Position numbers and translations under genes: made by a program
Notes under the pieces: generated by a model
Told to the model about the DNA's origin: nothing
Databases searched by the model: none
Seen by the model: the letters and a program-made list of their open reading frames with translations, nothing else
Assembly (NCBI GenBank): GCA_002393975.1
Contig: DGSM01000004.1
Coordinates: 1-21,452 of the forward strand
Length of the DNA stretch: 21,452 nucleotides
Origin: Clostridiales bacterium UBA4362
Lineage (GTDB): Bacteria; Bacillota; Clostridia; TANB77; CAG-508
Direction: 5' to 3'
In this document: positions 14,924 through 21,452 of the stretch, one piece after another
Layout of the letters: every line of letters begins with the position of its first letter
Position numbering within the stretch: position 1 is the stretch's first letter

Positions 14924-15760
14924 ATGGAAGAAGTGTATGAATTGCCAGCAATTAGCCCAGTAGGACCTTTTCTAATATTTTTATTAGTCTTTATAGGTTT
15001 AATTGCTTTATCATCAATTAAGCAAATTAATGAATATGAAAGAGGAATACTTTTCCATAGAGGAAAATATTCTAAAATGCTTAATCCAGGTTGGCATGTT
15101 ATTTGGCCAATTTTCTATTCAATGAGAAAGGTTGATGTTAGAACAAAGACCGTAGATGTACCAGCTCAAGAGGCTATTACAAAAGATAACGTATCTATTA
15201 AAATAAATGCAGTATTATATTATTCAATTTTTGATGCTTCAAAATCAATTTTAGGAGTAGAAAATTATAATTATGCTGTATCACAATTAGCTCAAACAAC
15301 TATGCGTAATATTGTTGGAACTGTTTCTCTAGATGAATTATTAACTGAAAGAGAAAGATTAAGTACAAATATATGTACAATAGTTGATCAAGCTACAGAT
15401 CCATGGGGAATTAAGATTGAAAATGTTGAGCTAAAAGATATATCTCTTCCAGAAGAGATGAAGAGAGTTATGGCAAAAGTTGCAGAAGCTGAGAGAGAAA
15501 AAGATGCTGTTATTACTAAAGCAAAAGGTGAAGTTGAATCAGCAAACAACTTAGCAAAAGCAGCTAACATAATGGGAACAACTCCTGGAGCTTTACATTT
15601 AAGAACTTTATCTACATTAAATGATTTAAGTTCAGATCAATCAAATACAGTTATATTTGCTATTCCAATTGAAGGATTAGAAGCCTTAAAAGGTATTGCG
15701 AATTATGGAAAAGCACAACATGTAGATCATGAACCAATAGAAACAAATACAGCTAATTAA
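14924..15760 (+). CDS. Slipin / stomatin-like SPFH (band 7) membrane protein
   Basis: 278-residue protein of the SPFH/band 7 family, which forms oligomers that organise membrane microdomains and can control membrane proteases. It has one N-terminal membrane segment (about 12-31), then INEYERGILFHRGKY, GWHVIWPIF, RTKTVDVPAQEAITKDN and the SPFH core typical of slipins; a helical tail (about 175-215, MAKVAEAEREKDAVITKAKG) is the usual oligomerising coiled coil. Length fits the family. ATG at 14924 follows AGGAG at 8-nt spacing. It is the first gene of an operon with an MFS transporter (27 bp downstream) and a PrsW protease. No NfeD partner, common for slipins, is seen in the window. A link to the PrsW protease is an inference from the neighbourhood. 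Confidence 0.93.
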   Translation: MEEVYELPAISPVGPFLIFLLVFIGLIALSSIKQINEYERGILFHRGKYSKMLNPGWHVIWPIFYSMRKVDVRTKTVDVPAQEAITKDNVSIKINAVLYYSIFDASKSILGVENYNYAVSQLAQTTMRNIVGTVSLDELLTERERLSTNICTIVDQATDPWGIKIENVELKDISLPEEMKRVMAKVAEAEREKDAVITKAKGEVESANNLAKAANIMGTTPGALHLRTLSTLNDLSSDQSNTVIFAIPIEGLEALKGIANYGKAQHVDHEPIETNTAN

Positions 15761-15787
15761 TAAGCACTTTTTACAAAGGAGAAAAAT

Positions 15788-17083
15788 ATGAAGAAGCGTG
15801 ATAGAAATCTTCATAAGATAAGAAAACGAAACGCAAGAATCTTTCCTATTTATAAAATGTTTTCTTGGGACTTACTATTTTTCTATCCAATTCAATTCTT
15901 ATTTTATACAATTACAAAAGGTATAAATACATCACAAATACTTATTGCAAATAGTATTTTCTTATTGGTAAAAGCTATATCAAAAATACCTGCAGTACAT
16001 GTTTCCAATAAAGTAGGCTCAGCTAAGAGTATAGTAATTGGAAACTGCTTTATGGTTTTACATACATTATTTTTAATAATATTTCCTGGATTTGTAGGAG
16101 TAATTATTGCTAATATAATGATGGCTTTAGGCTTTGCCTTTAAAGAGTTAGGGGAAGATGAACTTCTATTTGATTCGGTTGCTACTAAAGGTGGCTCAGG
16201 ATTGTATTCTAAGATAAATTATAAAGGAACTTCGTTATACTATTTATTAGATGGAATGGCATCACTTGCATCAGGTTATTTCTTCTTAAGAGATAATTAT
16301 TTACCAATATATATATGCCTAGCATTTATTGTTATTGCAACCCTTATTTCGTTGGGATTTGGAGATATTCATCCAGTTGATAAAAAGAAGGTAACCTACA
16401 AGAAAAGATTAGTAGCAAGAGCTAGACAACTTAGACATCAACGTTGGGATTACTTTAAAGTTGTTTTAGGGTCTAGTAGATTAAGATCATTTATTATTTT
16501 TAATACAATTTACTATAGCTTGTTTTTACTAGCAGGAGTATATGTAAAAAACATATTTCTTGATTTAGGAGTTTCAGAAATAAATTATGCAATTGTATTT
16601 GCCATTACAAGTATTGTTTCAGGCTTAGTTATTGCTTTTACAAAATTTATTGAAAAAGCTTTTAAAAACAAAACCTTAACGATAATGTCAATGACATATT
16701 CTGTTTCTTGTATGATATTAGGAATAGTAACAATGTTTGTTTCGGGAAAAGGAATAATTGCTTTTTCAACTATTCTTATTATAATAATGAGTATTGATAG
16801 AGCTTTATGGTATGCTATAAAATATAAATATTTAATGCATTTTACACTTCACAAAGATAGAAACCCAATAACATTTGTTTCAGAAACTTTAGGCTGCATT
16901 GGTGCAGCAATCACATCAATTATTGGAAGTATTATAGTTGAATTTATTCCTGCTTCAAAAGCTTTGACTTATGTAACAATAGTATTCTTTATTCTATTAG
17001 TTATAAGTATTTTGTATATGAGAACTAGATTTGGATTGAAACCAAATAAATATAAAAAGGAAGATATAAGGTTAGGTATATAA
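15788..17083 (+). CDS. MFS-type membrane transporter, substrate unknown
   Basis: 431-residue integral membrane protein with roughly 12 hydrophobic helices in two halves joined by a basic cytoplasmic loop (about 198-227, VDKKKVTYKKRLVARARQLR), the layout of the major facilitator superfamily. The N-terminus is basic (MKKRDRNLHKIRKRNAR) and cytoplasmic. The loop between helices 2 and 3 (HVSNKVGSAKSI) resembles the MFS GxxSDRxGRR signature position but is not canonical, so substrate and direction are not predictable. Start ATG at 15788 follows AAAGGAG at 6-nt spacing. It lies 27 bp after the slipin gene and is followed by the PrsW gene after 1 bp, indicating translational coupling. Exporters of this type could move the lipopeptide predicted from the NRPS, but distance and separate transcription argue against assuming so. 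Confidence 0.85.
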   Translation: MKKRDRNLHKIRKRNARIFPIYKMFSWDLLFFYPIQFLFYTITKGINTSQILIANSIFLLVKAISKIPAVHVSNKVGSAKSIVIGNCFMVLHTLFLIIFPGFVGVIIANIMMALGFAFKELGEDELLFDSVATKGGSGLYSKINYKGTSLYYLLDGMASLASGYFFLRDNYLPIYICLAFIVIATLISLGFGDIHPVDKKKVTYKKRLVARARQLRHQRWDYFKVVLGSSRLRSFIIFNTIYYSLFLLAGVYVKNIFLDLGVSEINYAIVFAITSIVSGLVIAFTKFIEKAFKNKTLTIMSMTYSVSCMILGIVTMFVSGKGIIAFSTILIIIMSIDRALWYAIKYKYLMHFTLHKDRNPITFVSETLGCIGAAITSIIGSIIVEFIPASKALTYVTIVFFILLVISILYMRTRFGLKPNKYKKEDIRLGI

Positions 17084-17084
17084 T

Positions 17085-17972
17085 ATGTTAGTTTACTTTA
17101 GGTTGGCAGCAGCAATTTTGCCAGCAGCGTTGTTATTACTACTAGTGTATAAAAGAGATAAAAATGGTAAAGAACCCAAAGATCTTTTATGGAGATTAAT
17201 TTTTGCAGGTGGAATTATCATTATACCAATATACATTTATGAGTTAGTAGGTCAATTAGTAATTGAATTTGGAAATGCTGTTTTGACAGGTGGATTAGAA
17301 CTCGGTTTTGCAGCAAATTTCTTTGTTTATTTTGGAGTTGTTGCATTTGCTGAAGAGGGATTCAAAATGATAGCACTTGCTACACAAACTTGGAAGAATC
17401 CAAATTTCAATTTTAAATATGATGGTATAGTTTATGCCGTATTTGTTGGAATGGGATTTGCTATATTCGAAAACATTAAATATGTATTGGAATATGGTTT
17501 AGGAACAGGAGTTCTTAGAGCGTTAACAGCGATTCCAGGACATTGTGCATTTGCTATTATCATGGGGACTTTTTATGGATCTTCAAAGTATTTCCAATCA
17601 ATTAAAAATAAGAAGATGCAAGTGATATGTATGTTCTATGCAATTGTCATTCCAATAGTAGGGCATGGCTTATATGACTTTGCGTTAACAGTATCAAATT
17701 CTACACTATCAATTGTTGTAAGCATTATATATATGATTATTCTTGATATATTTGCATTAGTATTATTGCTATATCAATCAAAGCACGATCAATATATACT
17801 TGGAACCAAAAAGCCTATTCCACAAAATCAAACACAACAACCTAGAATGAATATGCAACCAGGAGCTCCAATGTATAATGGTTATATAAATGCAACAGAA
17901 TATAGTAATTATATAAATCCTACTAATGTAGTACCTAATATGTATAATCCAACTGATTTTCGAAGACAATAA
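17085..17972 (+). CDS. PrsW-family intramembrane metalloprotease
   Basis: 295-residue multi-pass membrane protein of the PrsW family; the Bacillus member cleaves an anti-sigma factor at the membrane. The conserved acidic and histidine motifs are intact: EEGFK (E90, E91, K94), FEN (F128, E129, N130), H153 in PGHCAF, and H194 and D198 in GHGLYDF. Membrane helices cover about residues 5-230. The last 55 residues are a soluble tail rich in Pro, Gln, Asn and Tyr (NQTQQPRMNMQPGAP), of unclear role. The start ATG at 17085 lies 1 bp after the MFS stop; the ribosome site (AAGGTTAGG) is inside the end of that gene, so translation is probably coupled. It is the last gene of the slipin operon, before a strong terminator. 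The target is unknown; no anti-sigma factor is seen in the window. Confidence 0.92.
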   Translation: MLVYFRLAAAILPAALLLLLVYKRDKNGKEPKDLLWRLIFAGGIIIIPIYIYELVGQLVIEFGNAVLTGGLELGFAANFFVYFGVVAFAEEGFKMIALATQTWKNPNFNFKYDGIVYAVFVGMGFAIFENIKYVLEYGLGTGVLRALTAIPGHCAFAIIMGTFYGSSKYFQSIKNKKMQVICMFYAIVIPIVGHGLYDFALTVSNSTLSIVVSIIYMIILDIFALVLLLYQSKHDQYILGTKKPIPQNQTQQPRMNMQPGAPMYNGYINATEYSNYINPTNVVPNMYNPTDFRRQ

Positions 17973-17987
17973 ATTTTAAATAAATAA

Positions 17988-18021
17988 AAAGCTAACTACA
18001 AAATAGTTAGCTTTATTTTTA
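17988..18021. terminator. Bidirectional intrinsic terminator
   Basis: A perfect 11-bp stem (17988-17998 with 18004-18014) and CAAAA loop, with ATTTTTA on the plus strand and TTTTTATTTATTT on the minus strand. It ends both the slipin-MFS-PrsW operon and the convergent MurL-like gene. Confidence 0.92.
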
Positions 18022-18032
18022 TGTTTTGATTC

Positions 18033-19034
18033 TTATAAAAGAAACTTCTTTAAAATAAATTCTTGTTCTGGGATTAAATTATTTTGACTTAGATAATATG
18101 AACTATTTAATTTTATACTATTAATACTAGAGGGCCCAAGCTTTAAAGTAATCATATTTGAATTTTTATTTGTTTCATATAGTGGATGATATTTAGTAAG
18201 TTTTGCAAAACTTTTAGCAACTTGAAATTTATTTAGTGGCCTTAAAAAACTAAAATATTCGATTGGTGTAGGTAAATACTTATCAGCATATTTTCTAAAA
18301 GCATTTTCAAAGTCAAAACTTTTACCATATTTTTTGTCTTGTTCAGTAGATGAAGATCCATTTGATACAGCTATATATTTTTTAGACAAAAGATAGCACA
18401 AAAAATAAGCTATAAAAGCAATTAAGGCAGAATTATCATTATAGTTGAATTCTATAATTTTTTTATCCCATGTTTGAATTACTTCTATTATGTTTTTAGA
18501 GTCAAAACCTGCAAGTTCCGCAGCCTTTTTAGCATCTTTCGAATCATCTAGTATCAGGCAAAAATCATTTTCTCTACTTAAATTTAGGGTTTCCAAAGTA
18601 ATACATGAATCCTTGTTTTCTAAAGGAACTATATAACCTGAAAAATCATTATCATCATAGATTATTTTTTCTAAATTGATTGATTTATCACAAGTATTCT
18701 TAATATCTATTGTTTTACCAAATAGGCATGAATAGAAGTCTTTCCACCACGTTATTTGTTCATCATCTAATTTTAAACATTCAATAATTAGGGAAGTATT
18801 GCTATTTAGTTTTAAGTAATTAATTAGAGCAACCATACCAATATTAAAGACCATACTTTGAATTAGATTTGAACTTGTTGGTCTTAGTTTAAAGTCTTTT
18901 CTTATGATGTATATTTGATGTTTAAAAATTGACTGATTGGCCAATTCATATTCATAAGTAATACAAATTTTTTCTTTAGTTGTATTTATTTCAAATGCTT
19001 TATAAATAAAACTCGAACAATCTTCTTTGTCCAT
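18033..19034 (-). CDS. Divergent, shortened relative of the MurL epimerase / PP-loop-like family
   Basis: 333-residue protein that I relate to MurL, the enzyme that epimerises L-Glu in UDP-MurNAc-L-Ala-L-Glu in Xanthomonas. The match is from memory of the family pattern: an N-terminal segment LRPTSSN, the block YIAVSNGSSST (220-230) followed by YGKSFDFENAFRKY (236-249), and FSFLRPLNKFQVAKSF (261-276), which parallels the FSxLRPLxxxQIAxxF block. The usual GGGKDS loop is here LENKDS (138-143), with KDS kept but the glycines lost. The C-terminal Cys-rich CGxCPKC part expected after this block is absent, and the protein is shorter than the roughly 450 residues usual for MurL. So it is either a divergent epimerase, a repurposed relative or a decaying copy. 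Start ATG at 19034 has AGAGG 4 nt upstream; the promoter is at 19065-19093. No MurD2 partner lies in the window. Family confidence is moderate, function low. Confidence 0.62.
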   Translation of the reverse strand: MDKEDCSSFIYKAFEINTTKEKICITYEYELANQSIFKHQIYIIRKDFKLRPTSSNLIQSMVFNIGMVALINYLKLNSNTSLIIECLKLDDEQITWWKDFYSCLFGKTIDIKNTCDKSINLEKIIYDDNDFSGYIVPLENKDSCITLETLNLSRENDFCLILDDSKDAKKAAELAGFDSKNIIEVIQTWDKKIIEFNYNDNSALIAFIAYFLCYLLSKKYIAVSNGSSSTEQDKKYGKSFDFENAFRKYADKYLPTPIEYFSFLRPLNKFQVAKSFAKLTKYHPLYETNKNSNMITLKLGPSSINSIKLNSSYYLSQNNLIPEQEFILKKFLL

Positions 19035-19046
19035 ATAACCTCTTTA

Positions 19047-19086
19047 TTTAACAAAAGTAATGAAATTATACTCTCTTTTTGTTAAA
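19047..19086. promoter_or_regulatory. 10-bp inverted repeat flanking the -10 of the MurL-like gene
   Basis: TTTAACAAAA at 19047-19056 and its exact reverse complement at 19077-19086, 20 bp apart, bracket the -10 element (19065-19070) of the minus-strand promoter. The spacing is about three helical turns centre to centre, as for an operator bound by a dimer or two dimers. The arms are A+T rich, so chance is possible. Confidence 0.4.
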
Positions 19087-19093
19087 CTTACAA
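19065..19093 (-). promoter_or_regulatory. Promoter of the MurL-like gene
   Basis: Minus-strand -35 TTGTAA (19093-19088), a 17-bp spacer and -10 TATAAT (19070-19065). Start near 19058, 24 bp before the ATG at 19034. Confidence 0.72.
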
Positions 19094-19128
19094 TTGGTAT
19101 TTGAAAAATACTCAAACAAGTGAAAACA

Positions 19129-19157
19129 TTGAAAAAAATATGAAAATTTGTTATAAT
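19129..19157 (+). promoter_or_regulatory. Promoter of the second acyl-CoA synthetase
   Basis: TTGAAA at 19129-19134, a 17-bp spacer and TATAAT at 19152-19157, 31 bp before the ATG at 19189. It is back to back with the minus-strand MurL-like promoter; the two -35 boxes are about 35 bp apart. Confidence 0.78.
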
Positions 19158-19188
19158 TTATGGGTGTTTTATAGAGAGGAAATAATAG

Positions 19189-21087
19189 ATGAATAGAGCA
19201 AAAAGAATAATTGTATCTTCATTAATCAAAGAGTTTAAAGAAAAAGGTTATAGCTCTGATGAATTAGAAGAATACATTGATGATTCATATTATGAGAAAA
19301 AGAAGCAAAAACATCATAAAGCCAGAAAGATAAATGACTTAAAAGACATGTTGGAGCAAAGCTACGAACTATTTAAGGACAGACCTGCATTTGTATATAA
19401 GACAGAAACACCAGGAGAATTAAAAGAAACATCTTTTGGTGAATTTATTGAAGATGTTAATGCTTTGGGAACCAAATTAATAGATATGGGTCTTAAAGAT
19501 AAACGTATAGCTGTTATCTCTGAAAATAGGGAAGAATGGTGTAAAGCTTATCTTGCTACTGTATGTGGTACAGGAGTTGTAGTTCCACTTGATAAATTAT
19601 TACCAGCAAATGAGATTGAATCTTTAATTATAAGAAGCGGTGTTCAAGCTATATTTTATTCTGATGCTTATAGTGAAATTATGGATGACATTAGAAAAAG
19701 AAACACCTCTGATTTAAGATACTATATCTCAATGGATTTAGATAAAAGAAAAAATGGTGTTTACTCTCAAAAAGAGTTAATAAAAAAAGGACAGGAACTT
19801 TTAGAAGAAGGTGAAACAAGCTTTATAGATGCTGAAATAGATCCAAATGTTATGGCTATAATGCTATTTACATCTGGAACAACAGCAATGTCTAAAGCTG
19901 TTATGCTTTCTCATAAAAATATTTGTACTAACTTAATGGATATAGCTTCACAAATTGAACTTAAAGATACAGATAGATTTCTATCAATTTTACCATTACA
20001 TCATACTTTTGAATGTACAGTTGGATTTTTGGATGCTATGTATAATGGGTGTTCAACCGCTTATTGTGAAGGTCTTAAACACATATTATCTAATTTAAAT
20101 GATTTTAAGGTTACAGCAATGATTGCGGTTCCAGCACTATTTAATGTAATGTATAAAAAGACAATTCGTGGAATAGAAAAACAAGGAAAACTTCAAGATG
20201 TTGAAAATGGAATTAAACTTTCTTCAATGGTATCAAAAATAGGAATTGATATTAGAAGAAAACTATTTAAAGAAATCATTGATAACTTTGGTGGAAAATT
20301 AAGACTATTAGTAAATGGTGGAGCAGCTTTAGATAAAGAAACTGAAGAAGGATTTAATAATCTAGGAATTAAAATATATCAAGGTTATGGTTTAACAGAA
20401 ACTAGTCCAGTATTATCATCAGGAAATGACTTTGGATCAAGAACTGGATCTGTTGGACAAATATATCCATCAGTTAGATTAAAAATTATGGATAAAGATG
20501 CTGATGGAGTTGGGGAAATAGCAGTAAAAGGCCCTAGTGTCATGCTAGGATATTTCAATAATGATGAGGCTAATAAAGAAGTCTTTGAAAGAGGCTGGTT
20601 TAAAACAGGTGATTTAGGATATATTGATAAAAATGGATATTTATTCTTAATGGGAAGAAGAAAAAATGTAATTGTATTAAAAAATGGAAAGAATGTTTAT
20701 CCAGATGAGATAGAAAATGTTATTAATAGAATTCCAGGAATCAAAGAGTCTTTTGTTTTTGGTAGACCAGAAAAAGATGATCCATCTGATTTAAGACTAG
20801 AATGTAAAATGGTTTATGACCCAGCTTTATTTAAAGAGATTCATAAATTAAGCAAAGAAGAAGAAATAAAAGAGTTTCTTGATGAAAAAATCAAAGAGAT
20901 TAATAAGACAATGCCAAATTATAAGTTTATAAAAGAGGTATATGTTACGACAGAACCTTTAATAAAAACTACAACTTTAAAAATTAAACGTTTTGAAGAA
21001 ATGAAAAAGATGGGCATTGATATAACAGTTAAAAACAAACCACAAGAAACAGAAGAAGATGAAAGCCAAGAAGCTGTAAGCAAGTAA
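19189..21087 (+). CDS. Long-chain fatty acid-CoA ligase (AMP-forming), second paralogue
   Basis: 632-residue acyl-activating enzyme closely related to the 572-residue one at 7444. It has the same motifs: FTSGTTAMSK (227-236), QGYGLTETSP (398-407), GWFKTGDLGY (469-478), GRRKNVIVLKNGKNVYPDEIE, and a C-terminal TTTLKIKR whose first lysine is the likely catalytic one. Both share RRKLFK and GGKLR blocks, pointing to an old duplication. It differs by a charged N-terminal extension (about 1-55) with a very basic segment KKKQKHHKARK at 38-48, and a short acidic tail (QETEEDESQEAVSK). The basic stretch could contact membrane lipid head groups or RNA; this is inference. ATG at 19189 follows GAGAGGA at 8-nt spacing; promoter at 19129-19157. 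Substrate chain length is unknown, and it may serve general fatty-acid use rather than the NRPS. Confidence 0.92.
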   Translation: MNRAKRIIVSSLIKEFKEKGYSSDELEEYIDDSYYEKKKQKHHKARKINDLKDMLEQSYELFKDRPAFVYKTETPGELKETSFGEFIEDVNALGTKLIDMGLKDKRIAVISENREEWCKAYLATVCGTGVVVPLDKLLPANEIESLIIRSGVQAIFYSDAYSEIMDDIRKRNTSDLRYYISMDLDKRKNGVYSQKELIKKGQELLEEGETSFIDAEIDPNVMAIMLFTSGTTAMSKAVMLSHKNICTNLMDIASQIELKDTDRFLSILPLHHTFECTVGFLDAMYNGCSTAYCEGLKHILSNLNDFKVTAMIAVPALFNVMYKKTIRGIEKQGKLQDVENGIKLSSMVSKIGIDIRRKLFKEIIDNFGGKLRLLVNGGAALDKETEEGFNNLGIKIYQGYGLTETSPVLSSGNDFGSRTGSVGQIYPSVRLKIMDKDADGVGEIAVKGPSVMLGYFNNDEANKEVFERGWFKTGDLGYIDKNGYLFLMGRRKNVIVLKNGKNVYPDEIENVINRIPGIKESFVFGRPEKDDPSDLRLECKMVYDPALFKEIHKLSKEEEIKEFLDEKIKEINKTMPNYKFIKEVYVTTEPLIKTTTLKIKRFEEMKKMGIDITVKNKPQETEEDESQEAVSK

Positions 21088-21089
21088 GT

Positions 21090-21119
21090 TTGACAAAAAA
21101 GCAAAAAATAGGTTATAAT
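21090..21119 (+). promoter_or_regulatory. Promoter of the last, partial gene
   Basis: TTGACA at 21090-21095 (perfect -35), an 18-bp spacer and TATAAT at 21114-21119 (perfect -10). It begins 2 bp after the acyl-CoA synthetase stop. Start near 21126 gives a leader of about 108 nt. Confidence 0.75.
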
Positions 21120-21156
21120 AAATATGCATATGTTTAATATGCATATTTTCTTTTTC
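21120..21156 (+). terminator. Perfect hairpin with T tract at the start of the next transcript
   Basis: 12-bp perfect stem (AAATATGCATAT at 21120-21131, its complement at 21137-21148), 5-nt GTTTA loop, then TTCTTTTTC-like T-rich sequence. It would end the acyl-CoA synthetase transcript. It also spans the expected start point of the promoter just upstream, so it could be an operator or an attenuator for the following gene. Stem is A+T rich. Confidence 0.65.
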
Positions 21157-21233
21157 TGTAATTGGATAAAGAAAACGTTCTTTGAAAATATATATGGAAG
21201 TCGCACATTGACCGTTTAATGGAGGTGCTCGTT

Positions 21234-21452
21234 ATGATTAATTCTCAAATGTTTGAAATAACTAGTGGCAAAGGTCTTCGGCATATGATAGAAGTTAAAC
21301 ATGAAGAACTTGGCCAAAGAATTAGTGAAAGTAAACCAAAGTCTGATAGATGGACAAAGTATGTAGGTTACAACAACTGCTTGAAGGTTTTGGAAAATGA
21401 GATTAAGCGCATAAAAGATGATGATGTAGTTTGTGTAACCGAAGACTTAGAG
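21234..21452 (+). CDS. Unrecognised protein, N-terminal 73 codons (partial at right edge)
   Basis: An open frame from ATG at 21234 to the right edge without a stop. GGAGGTG at 21221-21227 sits 6 nt upstream, a very strong ribosome site. The visible 73 residues are hydrophilic and charged, beginning MINSQMFEITSGKGLRHMIE, with no signal peptide or membrane segment and no motif that I recognise. It has its own promoter and a leader of about 108 nt (21126-21233) with a hairpin. The gene is real on start-site and frame grounds; no function is proposed. Confidence 0.75.
   Translation, partial: MINSQMFEITSGKGLRHMIEVKHEELGQRISESKPKSDRWTKYVGYNNCLKVLENEIKRIKDDDVVCVTEDLE

Noticed and set aside
21234..21452. 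Assigning the last partial gene to a toxin-antitoxin or phage family
   Set aside because: Only 73 residues are visible and no motif supports a named family.

Overview
The window comes from a low-GC, Gram-positive-type bacterium, most likely an uncultured Clostridia or Bacilli (Bacillota) lineage of the kind found in animal guts. Genes are dense and A+T rich. Nearly all complete genes end in TAA. Promoters are close to the sigma-A consensus (TTGACA, 17 bp, TATAAT), ribosome binding sites are purine rich (AGGAGG type), one gene starts at GTG and one at TTG, and the tRNA gene encodes its CCA end. Species cannot be named from the sequence alone.

Region 1 (1-9162) is the most interesting. On the minus strand a tight cluster reads NRPS (7189 to 2897), membrane sensor histidine kinase (2882 to 864), then a response regulator with an HD-GYP cyclic-di-GMP phosphodiesterase domain (842 to beyond the left edge). 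Gaps are only 14 and 21 bp, so they are probably one operon. The NRPS is a complete single module: condensation, adenylation (threonine-like pocket by manual reading), carrier and NAD(P)H reductase domains. That architecture predicts an N-acyl amino aldehyde or a derivative. Divergent from it across a 253-bp gap is a long-chain acyl-CoA synthetase that could supply the acyl group. A small-molecule synthase, fatty-acid activator, sensor kinase and HD-GYP regulator together resemble in logic, though not in sequence, the Rpf/DSF circuit of Xanthomonas.

Region 2 (9163-14900) holds a nearly G+C-free spacer with a bidirectional terminator, an unrecognised 449-residue protein, a tRNA-Arg(ACG), a large acidic coiled-coil protein with two AT-hooks at its C-terminus, and a beta-CASP metallo-beta-lactamase-fold hydrolase. 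The hydrolase gene is clearly richer in G+C and uses TAG, which suggests horizontal acquisition.

Region 3 (14901-18021) is a plus-strand operon of three membrane proteins: a slipin/SPFH protein, an MFS-type transporter and a PrsW-family intramembrane protease. It ends in a strong hairpin terminator shared with the convergent next gene.

Region 4 (18033-21452) has a divergent, shortened relative of the MurL epimerase family on the minus strand, a second long-chain acyl-CoA synthetase paralogous to the first on the plus strand, a promoter with a perfect 12-bp hairpin near its start point, and the first 73 codons of an unrecognised gene that runs off the right edge. No CRISPR array, insertion sequence, integrase or rRNA was seen.
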